Shown one piece after another: positions 25,918-35,645 of a DNA stretch of 64,000 nt. The stretch lies in assembly GCF_002896965.1 (NCBI RefSeq), contig NZ_LYMM01000026.1, positions 49,864-113,863 on the forward strand, read 5' to 3'. The DNA is from Novosphingobium guangzhouense. GTDB taxonomy: Bacteria > Pseudomonadota > Alphaproteobacteria > Sphingomonadales > Sphingomonadaceae. Both the position numbers and the translations under genes were made by a program. Below the pieces are notes generated by a model. That model was not told the DNA's origin. It ran no database searches and saw nothing but the letters and a program-made list of their open reading frames with translations. Each line of letters opens with the position of its first letter. The first letter of the stretch is position 1.

Positions 25918-27120
25918 TCACTCGTCAGCTCTGTCGTTTAGCAAATCAAACAAGGGGAATAACCGCCGTGGCTGATCACCGCCCTGGACGATCCATGCGT
26001 TGGCTGCCAACAGCGATCTCATCATATGAGACTGTTGACCGGGGAGGACAACGACGGCTGACCCTGCTTCAGTAGGCTTGGCGTAGGCCTTCAGTATGCG
26101 TGTTTGGCCGCTATCCTGGCAGTCGGACCAACGAAGAATGGGCTGTTCACCCGACATTCCGTACCAGGCTCGGATGGCCGACATAATGAAGAAACGTGCT
26201 CCGACCAGCGCCGCGACTGGGTTACCCGGAAGCCCGAAAATCGGTACACCCGATCGGCTCGTCGCGAACAGAACCGGCTTGCCTGGCCGCATATGAGCGC
26301 CGTGGAAGTAGATCAAGGCACCAATCGCTTCAACGGATGAGCGCAACAGATCCTTGGCGCCTACGGAGGCGCCACCAGTGGAAATGATCATATTCACACC
26401 GTTATCCAGAGCAGAACATAGAGCTTCGCAGATAGCCTGCGCGTCATCTTTGATCCGGGTATGCTGCAGGATGCTACACCCGGCATCTTCCAACAGCGCC
26501 CGTACCATCGGCCCGTTCGCATCGATGATCTGATCGGCAGTAGCATCTTCGCTGCCTGCCAGTTCGTCGCCCAAGACCAATATCGCGACCCGCGGTTTCG
26601 CGCGGACCGTTACATTGGTAACTCCGTAGGCTGAGAGCGTCCCGACCATCGCTGGGTTGAGACGTATCGGCCTGTCCAAAACTGTCTCGTTGAGACGAGC
26701 GTCTTCACCGGTCAGGCGAATGTTCGCGCCCGCCATGAGGGCCTCGGAAAGGAGGAGACTGGTTCCCGCGATATTCGCTTTTTCCTTAACCAGAACCGCG
26801 CCGGTGCCAGATGGCACTGCGGCTCCAGTATAGATCGGGCGCGCTTCATTTTTGCTTAGTGGCCGCATTGGCTCCCCGGCGAACTGCGCTTCGCCGATCC
26901 AGAGGGAATGGTCGCCAGGCAGTTTTAGGGTGTCTTTGCGAATAGCGAAGCCATCCATTGCGGACATATCGAACGGAGGGCAATTGCGTTGGGCCACGAC
27001 CGGTTGGGCCAGAATCCGACCGTTCGCCATTATGACGGGCAAGACCTCGCACGGTCCGGCATAAGCGTGATCACGGACTTTCTGGAGAGCATCGTCAAAA
27101 GCAATACGCGTCGGTTTCAC
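25918..27120 (-). CDS. moeA: Molybdopterin molybdotransferase MoeA
   Basis: A 400-residue cytoplasmic protein with SAMDGFAIR near the N terminus, STGGASVGAKD, and GLPGNPVAAL in the C-terminal part, the standard MoeA motifs. MoeA inserts molybdate into adenylated molybdopterin. It lies directly after mobA (adjacent stop and start) in the fdhF-fdhD-mobA-moeA run, so it is dedicated to maturing the Mo enzyme encoded upstream and may also serve the nicotine hydroxylase 18 kb away. Confidence 0.92.
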   Translation of the reverse strand: MKPTRIAFDDALQKVRDHAYAGPCEVLPVIMANGRILAQPVVAQRNCPPFDMSAMDGFAIRKDTLKLPGDHSLWIGEAQFAGEPMRPLSKNEARPIYTGAAVPSGTGAVLVKEKANIAGTSLLLSEALMAGANIRLTGEDARLNETVLDRPIRLNPAMVGTLSAYGVTNVTVRAKPRVAILVLGDELAGSEDATADQIIDANGPMVRALLEDAGCSILQHTRIKDDAQAICEALCSALDNGVNMIISTGGASVGAKDLLRSSVEAIGALIYFHGAHMRPGKPVLFATSRSGVPIFGLPGNPVAALVGARFFIMSAIRAWYGMSGEQPILRWSDCQDSGQTRILKAYAKPTEAGSAVVVLPGQQSHMMRSLLAANAWIVQGGDQPRRLFPLFDLLNDRADE

Positions 27121-27666
27121 TTAAATGCTCTCCGGTCCGGCCAGCCACCGCTGTAAATCCATCTCGAAATTGAAGTTTGCGATGTTGGTAGAAGTCTGCA
27201 ACGGAGCGGCCGCGATGGAACGGCCAAAGGCACGCAAGGAATGTTTGCCGTCGGCTACCAGAAGCTGATCAAGCGCCTCACAAGCCTTGGTAGGCCACAA
27301 TCCAATTACAGGGTGCCGATCGACAAAGGCCGCTTCTTGTCGTCTTATCAGATCCGACAAAACTGTCGAGGAACCGAAGGGCGTATCACACGCTAACGTC
27401 AGCACCCATTCAAAGCCATTTTGCTGGCCATAATGTAGCGCTGCACTCAGCCCCCCCAACGGCCCCATATCCGGCGCAGGGCGGTCTTCCAGCGAAATCT
27501 CGTTCGGCCATTCACGACCGCAAACCACGATCGCCTGAGTTACATCTCGCAAGGTGTCGATTGCGTGCGACAACAGGGGTTGGCTTCCGACCACTGCTAA
27601 CGCCTTGTCGCTGCCGAAGCGCCTTGATCGCCCCCCTGCCAGAACTGCTCCGAGAACTTGTGTCAT
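27121..27666 (-). CDS. mobA: Molybdenum cofactor guanylyltransferase MobA
   Basis: A 181-residue nucleotidyltransferase; the N-terminal GAVLAGGRSRRFGSDKAL is the GTP-binding loop of MobA, and LTLACDTPFGSS carries the metal-binding Asp. MobA makes the MGD form of the cofactor needed by DMSO-reductase-family enzymes such as the formate-dehydrogenase-like protein encoded upstream. It overlaps fdhD by 4 bases. Confidence 0.9.
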   Translation of the reverse strand: MTQVLGAVLAGGRSRRFGSDKALAVVGSQPLLSHAIDTLRDVTQAIVVCGREWPNEISLEDRPAPDMGPLGGLSAALHYGQQNGFEWVLTLACDTPFGSSTVLSDLIRRQEAAFVDRHPVIGLWPTKACEALDQLLVADGKHSLRAFGRSIAAAPLQTSTNIANFNFEMDLQRWLAGPESI

Positions 27667-28433
27667 AGTGCGCGAAGAACGCTGTCGGGTCGAGCGAGGA
27701 CATAAAGCTGCAGATTGGCATCGTGCGCTCGATGCAACGCTAGCGCGGTGGGTGCGGAAATCGTAACTAAGGTTGGACAGCCCGCCAGAACGGCCTTCTC
27801 AACCAGTTCATAGGAGCACCGTGAGGACAGGAGCGCAAAGCCACCATCCCAGTCAATCCCTTCGCGCAGCATGGCCCCGATCAGCTTGTCGAAAGCGTTG
27901 TGGCGCCCAACATCTTCTCTCACGAGTTGTATGGCGCCGTCCCTCGAACAGAATGCGGCAGCATGGACGCCGCCGGTTGCGCGATTGAGAGGCTGATGAT
28001 CACCCAAAGAAGCAAGCGCCGCAAATACCGCTTTTTCTGAAAGAGCCGATGAATCCGGCAAACGCGGAAGTGGACGCATCGCCTGCTCCAGATTCTCCAG
28101 ACCACATAGGCCGCATGAGGACTCCGATGCCCTGTGCCTGACGCGGTCATGGACACGTGCCAGCACGTTCACCGCAAGACCTAATCGTAGAATGATGCCA
28201 TCGTCCGTAGAATGGCTGATGACACCATCAATCTGATCGGGCCGGTCGATCAACCGTTCGCTCCAGGCGAACCCGTAGGCGAAATCCTCAAGGTTTTCCG
28301 GCGTAGCCATCAGCACGGCGTATCCGACACCTCCCGGTTCGAAAGCGATGGGAACCTCTAGCGCGATCGTTCTCGGGTGCACGGACACCGCCCCGCTGGC
28401 TTCGATACGATGAAAGTTCGCGTCAGGCGGCAT
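27663..28433 (-). CDS. fdhD: FdhD sulfurtransferase for formate dehydrogenase
   Basis: A 256-residue protein containing ESSCGLCGLENL, the conserved Cys loop through which FdhD passes sulfur from IscS to the Mo-bis-MGD cofactor, and LVREDVGRHNAFDKLIGA, the second FdhD signature. It overlaps the upstream Mo oxidoreductase by 11 bases, strong evidence that this enzyme is its client. Confidence 0.92.
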   Translation of the reverse strand: MPPDANFHRIEASGAVSVHPRTIALEVPIAFEPGGVGYAVLMATPENLEDFAYGFAWSERLIDRPDQIDGVISHSTDDGIILRLGLAVNVLARVHDRVRHRASESSCGLCGLENLEQAMRPLPRLPDSSALSEKAVFAALASLGDHQPLNRATGGVHAAAFCSRDGAIQLVREDVGRHNAFDKLIGAMLREGIDWDGGFALLSSRCSYELVEKAVLAGCPTLVTISAPTALALHRAHDANLQLYVLARPDSVLRAL

Positions 28434-30732
28434 TCGCGGTCAATCGACTGCGGGTCATCTTCACACGCACAGATTTGTACGATGGGGTGCCGCTGGTCCG
28501 GTCATGGTCGTCCAGGGGGACCAGACAATTTGCCTCAGGATAGTAAGCCGCAAGGGAGCCGCGCGCGATCTCGTGAGCGACGACCGTATATCCGGTGAGA
28601 GACCGCCCCGGCGCTCCTTCGATATCGACCATGTCCCCATGCGCGATCCCGAGTTCGGCAAGATCATCGACATGCGCGAAAATCACGTCCCGTCGGCCCG
28701 TGATACCGCGGTATCGATCGTTCATCCCGTAAATCGTGGTGTTGTACTGATCATGGCTTCGGATCGTCGTAAGAATGAGACTCCCCCCCTCATTCACAGC
28801 GCCAGTCAGGGGATGCGCGATGAAATGGGCCTTGCCTGACGGCGTGTTCCAGACTCGTTTGGAGGCACCGACGGTCAGCCGGAAACCACCCTTCTGGCGC
28901 ACTCTGACATTGAAGTCCCTGAAATCAGGGAACACAGCCTCGATCGCATCTCGTATGCGATCGTAGTCCGCCACGAGCCAATCCCAAGGGATATCGATGT
29001 CCGGCAAAGCCGCCTTTGCCATACCGGCGACAATTGCGGGTTCAGACCTGAGGTCAACGGTAGCGGGCTTGAGAAAGCCGCGGGAGGCGTGGACCATCGA
29101 CATCGAATCCTCGACCGTGATCCACTGGGGGCCTTCCGCCTGCTCATCCAGCTCGGTTCGGCCAAGGCAAGGTAAAACGATCGTCTCCTTGGCCAAAAGC
29201 AGACAGGTCCGATTGAACTTGGTCAGGATGTTGACCGAGAGCTCAAGTTTGCGGAAGGCTTCGAAGCAGGCATCCGGATCGGGCATCGCAACCGCAAGAT
29301 TGCCGCCCAGCGAAATGCAGGCCTTCGACTTGCCTTCGCGCATCGCCTGCAACGCCTCGACCGCCGCATGGCCGTGCGCACGCGGGCTGGTAATACCAAA
29401 GTAAGCGTCGAGACGCGCCAGCACCGGTTCGCTGGGTAGTTCGGTGATGCCTACGGTCCGGTCGCCTTGCACGTTACTGTGGCCGCGCAGAGGACAGATT
29501 CCCGCGCCCGGCTTGCCCATGTTGCCGCGGAGGAGCAGCAGGTTGGCAAGTTCCTGGACGTTCGCGGTGCCATTGGCGTGCTGCGTGATGCCCATGCCGT
29601 AGCACACGATGACCCGCTCTGCCTTCGAGTACGTTTCCGCCATGCTTTCGATGGCCGCCTTCGAAAGGCCGGCGCGCGCGACTATTGTGTCCCAATCGAG
29701 GGCTTCAATACTTTCGCGAAGCTCATCAATCCCGAGGGTGTGCTCTGCGATGAATGGCCGATCGAGCAGGCCAGCGCCGCCTCGGGCCAGATCGGCTGCG
29801 TCGGCTTCGAACAGCGCCTTCATGATGCCCTTGAGCATGGCGCTGTCACCACCGACCCGAACCTGATGATAGGCGGAGGCAAGCTGGGTGGAGTTCGGCG
29901 AAAGCATTTCGGTAGGATGCTGCGGCGACTTGAACCGCTCAAGCCCCCGCTCCTTCATGGGATTGGCAACGACGATGGGTACGCCGCGCCGTGCAGCGTT
30001 GCTAAGCGTCGAAAGCATACGCGGGTGGTTCGTACCAGGATTGTGGCCGATGCAGAATATAGCGTCGGCTTCGTCGAAATCCTCCAGCGTAACGGTGCCT
30101 TTGCCAATGCCGATCGACTTTGGAAGGCCCATGCTCGTGCCTTCGTGGCACATGTTCGAGCAGTCCGGGAAGTTGTTGGTACCATAAGCGCGCACCATCA
30201 GCTGGTAGAGGAAGGCCGCTTCGTTCGATGCACGGCCTGAGCAATAGAATTCAGCCTGATTGGGATCGTCGAGAGCGCGAAGGCCAGCACCGATGCGATT
30301 GAATGCCTCATCCCAGCTGATAGGCACGAAGTGGTCGCTATCGCGGTCGTAGGCCAGGGGGTGGGTCAATCGACCGGCATCCTCAAGCTGGTAATCACTC
30401 CACTGCCACAGCGAGGTTGCACTATGTTGTGCGAAGAAATCCGTATCCAAGCGTTTCGTCGTGGCCTCCCACGTGACCGCCTTTGCGCCGTTTTCACAGA
30501 ACTCGAAAGACGAAGTCTTCTTGGGATCGGGCCAGGCGCAGCCGGGACAGTCAAATCCGGTCGGCTGATTCATCTTGAGGAGAGCGCGGGTATCCTTTGA
30601 AGATCCCATCTGATCACGAACCGCGAGCGCAACGGCTTTCAATGCACCCCAGCCGCCTGCCGGCCCATCATAGGGCTCGACACCGGCGACCTGTTCTTCT
30701 GCGGGGATCCCCTTAGGACTGTCCTTGGCCAT
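28423..30732 (-). CDS. FdhF/YdeP-type molybdopterin oxidoreductase (formate-dehydrogenase-like)
   Basis: A 769-residue member of the DMSO reductase family. It has CPGCAWPDP near residue 62, SNMCHEGTS in the catalytic region and a C-terminal MGD-binding domain (YNTTIYGMNDRYRG). The short cysteine motif is that of YdeP/FdhF-like proteins, not a full N-terminal 4Fe-4S ferredoxin motif. The start at 30732 is the third of three consecutive ATGs, with GAGGAG 6 bases before it. Followed by fdhD, mobA and moeA, it forms a self-contained Mo-enzyme module. The substrate may be formate, but this is not proven for the subfamily. Confidence 0.85.
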   Translation of the reverse strand: MAKDSPKGIPAEEQVAGVEPYDGPAGGWGALKAVALAVRDQMGSSKDTRALLKMNQPTGFDCPGCAWPDPKKTSSFEFCENGAKAVTWEATTKRLDTDFFAQHSATSLWQWSDYQLEDAGRLTHPLAYDRDSDHFVPISWDEAFNRIGAGLRALDDPNQAEFYCSGRASNEAAFLYQLMVRAYGTNNFPDCSNMCHEGTSMGLPKSIGIGKGTVTLEDFDEADAIFCIGHNPGTNHPRMLSTLSNAARRGVPIVVANPMKERGLERFKSPQHPTEMLSPNSTQLASAYHQVRVGGDSAMLKGIMKALFEADAADLARGGAGLLDRPFIAEHTLGIDELRESIEALDWDTIVARAGLSKAAIESMAETYSKAERVIVCYGMGITQHANGTANVQELANLLLLRGNMGKPGAGICPLRGHSNVQGDRTVGITELPSEPVLARLDAYFGITSPRAHGHAAVEALQAMREGKSKACISLGGNLAVAMPDPDACFEAFRKLELSVNILTKFNRTCLLLAKETIVLPCLGRTELDEQAEGPQWITVEDSMSMVHASRGFLKPATVDLRSEPAIVAGMAKAALPDIDIPWDWLVADYDRIRDAIEAVFPDFRDFNVRVRQKGGFRLTVGASKRVWNTPSGKAHFIAHPLTGAVNEGGSLILTTIRSHDQYNTTIYGMNDRYRGITGRRDVIFAHVDDLAELGIAHGDMVDIEGAPGRSLTGYTVVAHEIARGSLAAYYPEANCLVPLDDHDRTSGTPSYKSVRVKMTRSRLTANAA

Positions 30733-30817
30733 CATCATCTCCTCGACATTGAGCGATATCGCGCTTTGAGAGAGATCGATCAAATCGGAATGTTACAACT
30801 CCAATAGACAAAGGCTA

Positions 30818-31717
30818 TCATACGGGGTCAAACTGAGCAGGTAAAGCAAGGCTCTCACCTATGGCGAGGATCGGGCCGGCCGTAGCGGAAGGGAACTTGT
30901 CGCCCGGCAACACCAACCCGATCGTCGCTGACGCTAAAGGCGGAACAATCGGCAAAACTCTTAGATTTTCTGGCACCATCGACCGATAGCTTTCCGGAAT
31001 GAAGGCCGAGTAGCCGCCCCCGGAGACAATGGCAAAAAGGGCGTCGAAGCTGTCCGCAGTGATAACAGGCTGGGCCGAACACCCATGCTGCGCCAGACGG
31101 TCGTCGAGAATACGGCGATTTTGCATGCTTTGCGGCAACAGACAAAGACGATGTTCAATGGCTTGTCGAACAGGCACGGGAGTGCCGTCGGGAAGTCCGG
31201 CGGTCGCGCCTGTAAGAAGGACAAATCGATCACGATAGAGCCCGAGCAACCGAAAGTCCGGGGGCATCGCCTTATCGACATAGGTGATGCCGACATCCAG
31301 TTCGAATGTGCGAATCCCGCGAAGAACGGCCTCGGATGTCATGGAATGACAGGCGATGGTAACCTCGACATGCGCCGCCTGGAGTGCTTGTGCGAGATAT
31401 CCGATTACGGGCATCGCTGCGGGAATGCAGCCGATACGGACCTCCCCGCTAAGGGGCTTGTTAGCGCGCCCTGCCGCCAGTACCAGATTGGAGTGAGCCG
31501 CGATAACCTGCCGTGCCCAGGGCAAAACGGCTTCCCCCTCAGGCGTAAAACCGATGAAGCGTCTCTCGCGCTCCACTAACCGCTTACCAAGTTGAGCCTC
31601 AAGCGAAACCAGCCCTGCGGATAGCGTTGGCTGGGAAACGTTGCAGGAAGCGGCTGCTCGCGCGAAATGACGTTCGTGGTCCAGCGCAATGAGATATTCC
31701 AGATAGCGAATATGCAT
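30818..31717 (-). CDS. LysR-family transcriptional regulator
   Basis: A 299-residue regulator: the N-terminal winged helix (YLEYLIALDHERHFARAAAS, CNVSQPTLSAGL) is followed by an effector domain (EVRIGCIPAAMPVIGYL). AAAGGG lies 6 bases before the ATG at 31717. It lies upstream of, and on the same strand as, the Mo oxidoreductase with an 85-base gap, so it may control that module and itself. The effector is unknown. Confidence 0.88.
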   Translation of the reverse strand: MHIRYLEYLIALDHERHFARAAASCNVSQPTLSAGLVSLEAQLGKRLVERERRFIGFTPEGEAVLPWARQVIAAHSNLVLAAGRANKPLSGEVRIGCIPAAMPVIGYLAQALQAAHVEVTIACHSMTSEAVLRGIRTFELDVGITYVDKAMPPDFRLLGLYRDRFVLLTGATAGLPDGTPVPVRQAIEHRLCLLPQSMQNRRILDDRLAQHGCSAQPVITADSFDALFAIVSGGGYSAFIPESYRSMVPENLRVLPIVPPLASATIGLVLPGDKFPSATAGPILAIGESLALPAQFDPV

Positions 31718-31732
31718 ACCCATCCCTTTCAC

Positions 31733-32729
31733 GATAGGAACAATCTATCACCGCTTCCTTCTCCTTTGAAACACCTGACGGATGGTCCTTGATTGCCGCT
31801 GCCCGCGCCCGCCAAGCGGAGACCTATCTCCTACTACTTCACCCACTGGCTGCGAGTATGCGTGGCGCCAGCATCTGATCCGGCGAGGTTGCCCCGCATT
31901 CTCATGGTGAACTGGCTTCGCAAGTATGCGGCAGGACGCGTCTTGTGGGCGGGCCTCGGCGACAAACGCATGCGTGCTCAAATGGAGCCCCGAACGGGTC
32001 GAAGGTCAAGCCGATGCGATCGAGATACGGGCCGGCCTTCTTCCGAACGAGGCCGGTATGGATGTCGAGGGAATGGACCTAGCGAAGCACGCACTCGACC
32101 AGCTGCTCTCCGTCGATTCGTGATCTGGACTCAGGTGGCGGCGCGTAACCGAGCCTATCTCGAGGACTTCGGGGAGCGTCTGTCCTGCGCTCATGAGAGT
32201 GCAAGCGTTGATCGAGGAGCGTCTCAACCGGTAGGCGGTTTTGGGTTTTCACGATGCTGGACTGCCGGGCGCGTGCCTTCGACGGGTTCCAAAAAAGTAT
32301 GGCGAAGCGCCGCGGCGTTTCCGAGGCATTGAACGTCAAAGCTGATCCATTGCCTCCGAGTGAGTCAGCAGCCGGGCTCATCACCTTTTGCTCTGTGTAG
32401 GTGGAACGCCGTCACGGCGCGCTCGCAGGATGGAAGCGAGGCCCGCGTGCCTCACGCGGCTCGGCACAGCCACGCCATGAAGATGATTTTGAGGATGCGG
32501 CGCTACGATCCAAGGGACATGGGCGTTCCACGCGTCGATCCGAATGGCTGGCGCTCCGAGTTCGGCCCCTACTTGATTTTTTTGCTTCGCCGTACCTCCC
32601 GAGCGCGGCGGCGACCTCCGGTCAACGGGCCCTCTGTGGAAATGTCTGGCGAGCGCCGGGCGTCTAGGCGGTTTGTTTTTGGCCGCTTTCCATACTCGGC
32701 TCCCCGCGCGTTGCATTAGATTGCCTCGG
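31733..32729. other. About 1 kb without an intact gene
   Basis: Only short, unconvincing frames occur. Plus-strand frames at 31926-32123 (ending AKHALDQLLSVDS) and about 32260-32400 (with MAKRRGVSEALNVKA) have coding-like codon use and may be fragments of one lost gene, but no family is recognised. The stretch is the seam between the Mo-enzyme module and the nicotine island. Confidence 0.4.
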
Positions 32730-32754
32730 TCCATCCGACTCCGGCGGGGATGGA
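32730..32754 (+). promoter_or_regulatory. Inverted repeat upstream of pno
   Basis: TCCATCC and GGATGGA are perfect 7-base arms with an 11-base spacer, 62 bases before the pno start. There is no T-tract, so an operator is more likely than a terminator. Confidence 0.35.
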
Positions 32755-32815
32755 CACACAGCCGACTTCAAGCGTCGGACGACTGATCCCAAGCGAGCCG
32801 CCGGCGGAGTCATAG

Positions 32816-34834
32816 ATGCGCGATCCCCGATACGACATCCTTTTCGAACCAGTGCAGATCGGTCCCGTCCGGACGAAGAACCGTTTCTATGTAGTTCCCC
32901 ACGCGACTGCGATGGGCATGACGGCGCTCGAGGAGATGATCGCGTTCCGCAAGGCTCGGGCCGAGGGTGGATGGGGCGTCGTCTGCCTTGAGGAGACGAT
33001 GATCCACGAGACCTCCGACCACGCGCCCCTTCCGGATCCGCGCATGTACCACGACAAGTACATCGAACCGCTCTCGCGGGTCGTGTCAGCGGTCAAGGAG
33101 TATGGTGCGCTCGCTGGCGTCGAGCTCGCGCATGCGGGCGCCTCGGGGCCGGCGATCTACCACCGCGAGCATCCGCTTTCGCCCAGCACGAAGTATCCGC
33201 ACTACTTCTACAACCCGATAGCCGCGAGGTCGATCGATAGGCAGGACATCCTGGACTTCCGGCGGTGGTACCGCGACGCCGCGATCCGCGCGAAGAAGGC
33301 GGGCTTCGACATCATCTATGTGTATTGCGCGCACAACCTGTCGCTTCTCCAGGACTTCCTCGACAGCGGTGTGAACAAGCGAACCGACGAATATGGAGGA
33401 GTGTTCGAGAATCGGGTGCGCCTGCTTCACGAAACGCTGTCGGACGTCAAGGACGCGGTCGGCGACACGTGCGCGGTGGCGGTGCGCTTCGCGGTGGAGG
33501 AGCGGCGTCGAGCCTCGAGCATCACGGCACTCGAGGACGGCCGACGCGTCGTCGAGGCTCTGGCTGACGTTCCCGATCTCTGGGACGTGAACGTCAGCGA
33601 CTGGGCGTGGGACAGCGGAAGCAGCCGCTTCTTCGATGAGGGGCAGCAGGAGCCGTTTATTGACTTTGTGAAGAAGGTCACCAGCAAACCCGTGGTCGGG
33701 GTCGGCCGTTTCACGTCGCCCGACGCCATGGTGAGCCAGATCAAGCGGGGCGTGCTCGACCTGATCGGAGCGGCGCGGCCGTCGATCTCGGATCCGTTCC
33801 TTCCGAACAAAATCAATGAGGGCCGCCAGGACGACATCCGCGAGTGCATCGGCTGTAACGCGTGCACCGCCGAGGTCATGACCTCGTCGCGGATCCGTTG
33901 TACTCAGAATCCGTCCGCGGGAGAGGAGCATGTCAGCGGCTGGCATCCGGAGAACGTGCCTGCGGCGCACGATCCGGACGCATCGATCCTCGTCGTGGGT
34001 GGCGGACCGGCTGGCCTGGAGGCGGCTCATACGTTAGCCAAACGTGGCTACCAGGTGTCGATCGCCGATGCGGGAAAGGAGTGGGGCGGTCGACTCGTGC
34101 GCGAGCGTAGACTGCCTCGGCTGAGCGCCTGGGGCCGTGTGGTCGACTACCGGGTCGGTCAGTTGCAGACGATGCCGAACGTCAACATGTACCTCGACAG
34201 CCCGCTGGGCGCCGACGACGTCGGCGGTTTCGAGGCGGATCACGTGATAGTCGCCACGGGTGCAAAGTGGCGGGGCGGCGGCGTCGGGCGCCATCATGAC
34301 GAACCGATCCCCGGTCACGATCTCCCCCATGTCCTCACGCCAGAGGACATCCTCGACGATCGGCTTCCAAAGTCAGGAAGTGTCGTAGTTTACGACGAGG
34401 ACTACTACTATATGGCCGCCGTTGTGGCCGATCGGCTGGCCAAGGCGGGATGCAAGGTCACCTACGTCACGACTGCAAGCGATCCGTCACCGTGGACGCA
34501 CAACACCCTCGAGATGGTCCACGTGATCAATTCGATGAACGAGGCGGGGATCTCGATCGTTGTGGGGACCTCCATCGTGTCGATCTCGGAGGACTCGGTG
34601 AGAGTGAACCGTCTGCTCGACGGCGCAGACAGCGAGATCGCCGCAGATGCGGTCGTGCTGGTGACGGGACAAGTGTCCGAGGAAGGCCTGTATCATCAGC
34701 TGGTGGAGAAGCGTGAAGCGGGCCTCATCCGTTCGGTCGAGCGGATTGGCGACTGCCTTGGTGCTGGGCAGATAGCCCAAGCGACGTACGACGGCAGGAA
34801 GGCGGGCATGCGCTTCGGAACGACGACTGAGTGA
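32816..34834 (+). CDS. pno: 6-hydroxypseudooxynicotine dehydrogenase, trimethylamine-dehydrogenase-like
   Basis: The 672 residues show an FMN-binding TIM barrel (1-~340), a 4Fe-4S motif with Cys344, 347, 350 and 362 (CIGCNAC), and a C-terminal nucleotide-binding domain (VVGGGPAGLEAAH), as in trimethylamine dehydrogenase. Residue 30 is Ala where TMADH has the FMN-linking Cys, so the flavin is probably not covalent. The closest known role in nicotine degraders is Pno of the VPP pathway, which oxidises 6-hydroxypseudooxynicotine and passes electrons to ETF. etfBA lies in the same island at 57081. GGAG lies 6 bases before the ATG. The substrate is inferred from context. Confidence 0.82.
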   Translation: MRDPRYDILFEPVQIGPVRTKNRFYVVPHATAMGMTALEEMIAFRKARAEGGWGVVCLEETMIHETSDHAPLPDPRMYHDKYIEPLSRVVSAVKEYGALAGVELAHAGASGPAIYHREHPLSPSTKYPHYFYNPIAARSIDRQDILDFRRWYRDAAIRAKKAGFDIIYVYCAHNLSLLQDFLDSGVNKRTDEYGGVFENRVRLLHETLSDVKDAVGDTCAVAVRFAVEERRRASSITALEDGRRVVEALADVPDLWDVNVSDWAWDSGSSRFFDEGQQEPFIDFVKKVTSKPVVGVGRFTSPDAMVSQIKRGVLDLIGAARPSISDPFLPNKINEGRQDDIRECIGCNACTAEVMTSSRIRCTQNPSAGEEHVSGWHPENVPAAHDPDASILVVGGGPAGLEAAHTLAKRGYQVSIADAGKEWGGRLVRERRLPRLSAWGRVVDYRVGQLQTMPNVNMYLDSPLGADDVGGFEADHVIVATGAKWRGGGVGRHHDEPIPGHDLPHVLTPEDILDDRLPKSGSVVVYDEDYYYMAAVVADRLAKAGCKVTYVTTASDPSPWTHNTLEMVHVINSMNEAGISIVVGTSIVSISEDSVRVNRLLDGADSEIAADAVVLVTGQVSEEGLYHQLVEKREAGLIRSVERIGDCLGAGQIAQATYDGRKAGMRFGTTTE

Positions 34835-34840
34835 TCGATC

Positions 34841-34873
34841 AGGAAGGCCGGGCTGTGCCCGACCTTCCTTTTC
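34841..34873. terminator. Bidirectional terminator between pno and tetR
   Basis: AGGAAGG-C-CGGGC-TGT-GCCCG-A-CCTTCCT forms a long stem with one A-C mismatch, followed by TTTTC on the plus strand. It sits between the convergent ends of pno (34834) and tetR (34872). Confidence 0.8.
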
Positions 34874-35597
34874 AAGGATTGGGAGCTTTGATGCCGGCGG
34901 TGAGGAATTCGACCATGTGGTCGAGCATTTCGTCCTTGGAGAGTTGCAGTATCTTGCCCTCGGTAAGATCTTCGATGCGGCCCAAATCGTTCAGCATGAA
35001 GAGGTATGTGCCGACGAGGAAGGCCATCCGAAGCCCGATGGTATGCTTCGATATAGCGGGGAGAACTTTGCTGAGGGCATCGACGTAGCGCTTCACTGAA
35101 GCGTCGTATACCTCGCGTCGCAGACGGAGCGCGTGCTCCTCCGGCTCTGCGTGGAGACGAGCCTGCAGCCGCACAAACGCAGCGCCTGCCTCGCCGCTGT
35201 ACTTGAGATCCCATTGCGGCTGCAAGTATGCCCGGATGATGGATTTCACCGTCAACGGTTTGCCGCTTTCCAGGAGGCGGTCTAGCAGCACATGACGATG
35301 GCCGGACAGCAGGCCGCCGCGTCGCCGATACACCTCGTCGAACAGTTGCTGCTTGCTTTCGAAGTAGTAGCGGATCAGACCCTGATTGACACCAGCGCGA
35401 TCTGCGATGTCGCGGATGCTGATACCCGCGTATCCACCTTCCGCGAACGCGATCTCGGCTTTGTTCAAGATCGTCTCGCGGTGATTGCCGTCCTTGCGTG
35501 GGCGACCCGGCTTGCGCGCCGTCTTCACTGCGCTCTTCTCCTGCGGCGCCTCGGCGTCCATCACTTCGGCTTCCATCCGGCCCCGTTCCAACATCAT
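34872..35597 (-). CDS. ndpR: TetR-family repressor, candidate regulator of the nicotine genes (NdpR-like)
   Basis: A 241-residue regulator. The HTH lies after a basic linker (RKPGRPRKDGNHRETILNKA): GYAGISIRDIADRAGVNQG, then LIRYYFESKQQLFDEVY, typical of TetR. The C-terminal ligand domain is helical. Several ATGs near the start (35597, 35594, 35576) are possible. It converges on pno and lies downstream of the ndpHFEGD run. A TetR regulator named NdpR is known, from memory, to repress the ndp genes of Sphingomonas melonis TY; position and family fit, but identity is inferred. Confidence 0.75.
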   Translation of the reverse strand: MMLERGRMEAEVMDAEAPQEKSAVKTARKPGRPRKDGNHRETILNKAEIAFAEGGYAGISIRDIADRAGVNQGLIRYYFESKQQLFDEVYRRRGGLLSGHRHVLLDRLLESGKPLTVKSIIRAYLQPQWDLKYSGEAGAAFVRLQARLHAEPEEHALRLRREVYDASVKRYVDALSKVLPAISKHTIGLRMAFLVGTYLFMLNDLGRIEDLTEGKILQLSKDEMLDHMVEFLTAGIKAPNP

Positions 35598-35645
35598 CGC
35601 TATTCACCAGCGTTAGCGGGGAACGCGCTGGCTAGGAAGTGTCTA

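Noticed and set aside
31793..32332. Plus-strand frame of 179 codons
   Set aside because: Composition changes several times along the frame and overlapping frames look equally good; treated as a scar with gene fragments.
32381..32734. Minus-strand frame of 117 codons
   Set aside because: Very high Arg/Pro content and no ribosome-binding site or similarity; likely non-coding GC-rich sequence.
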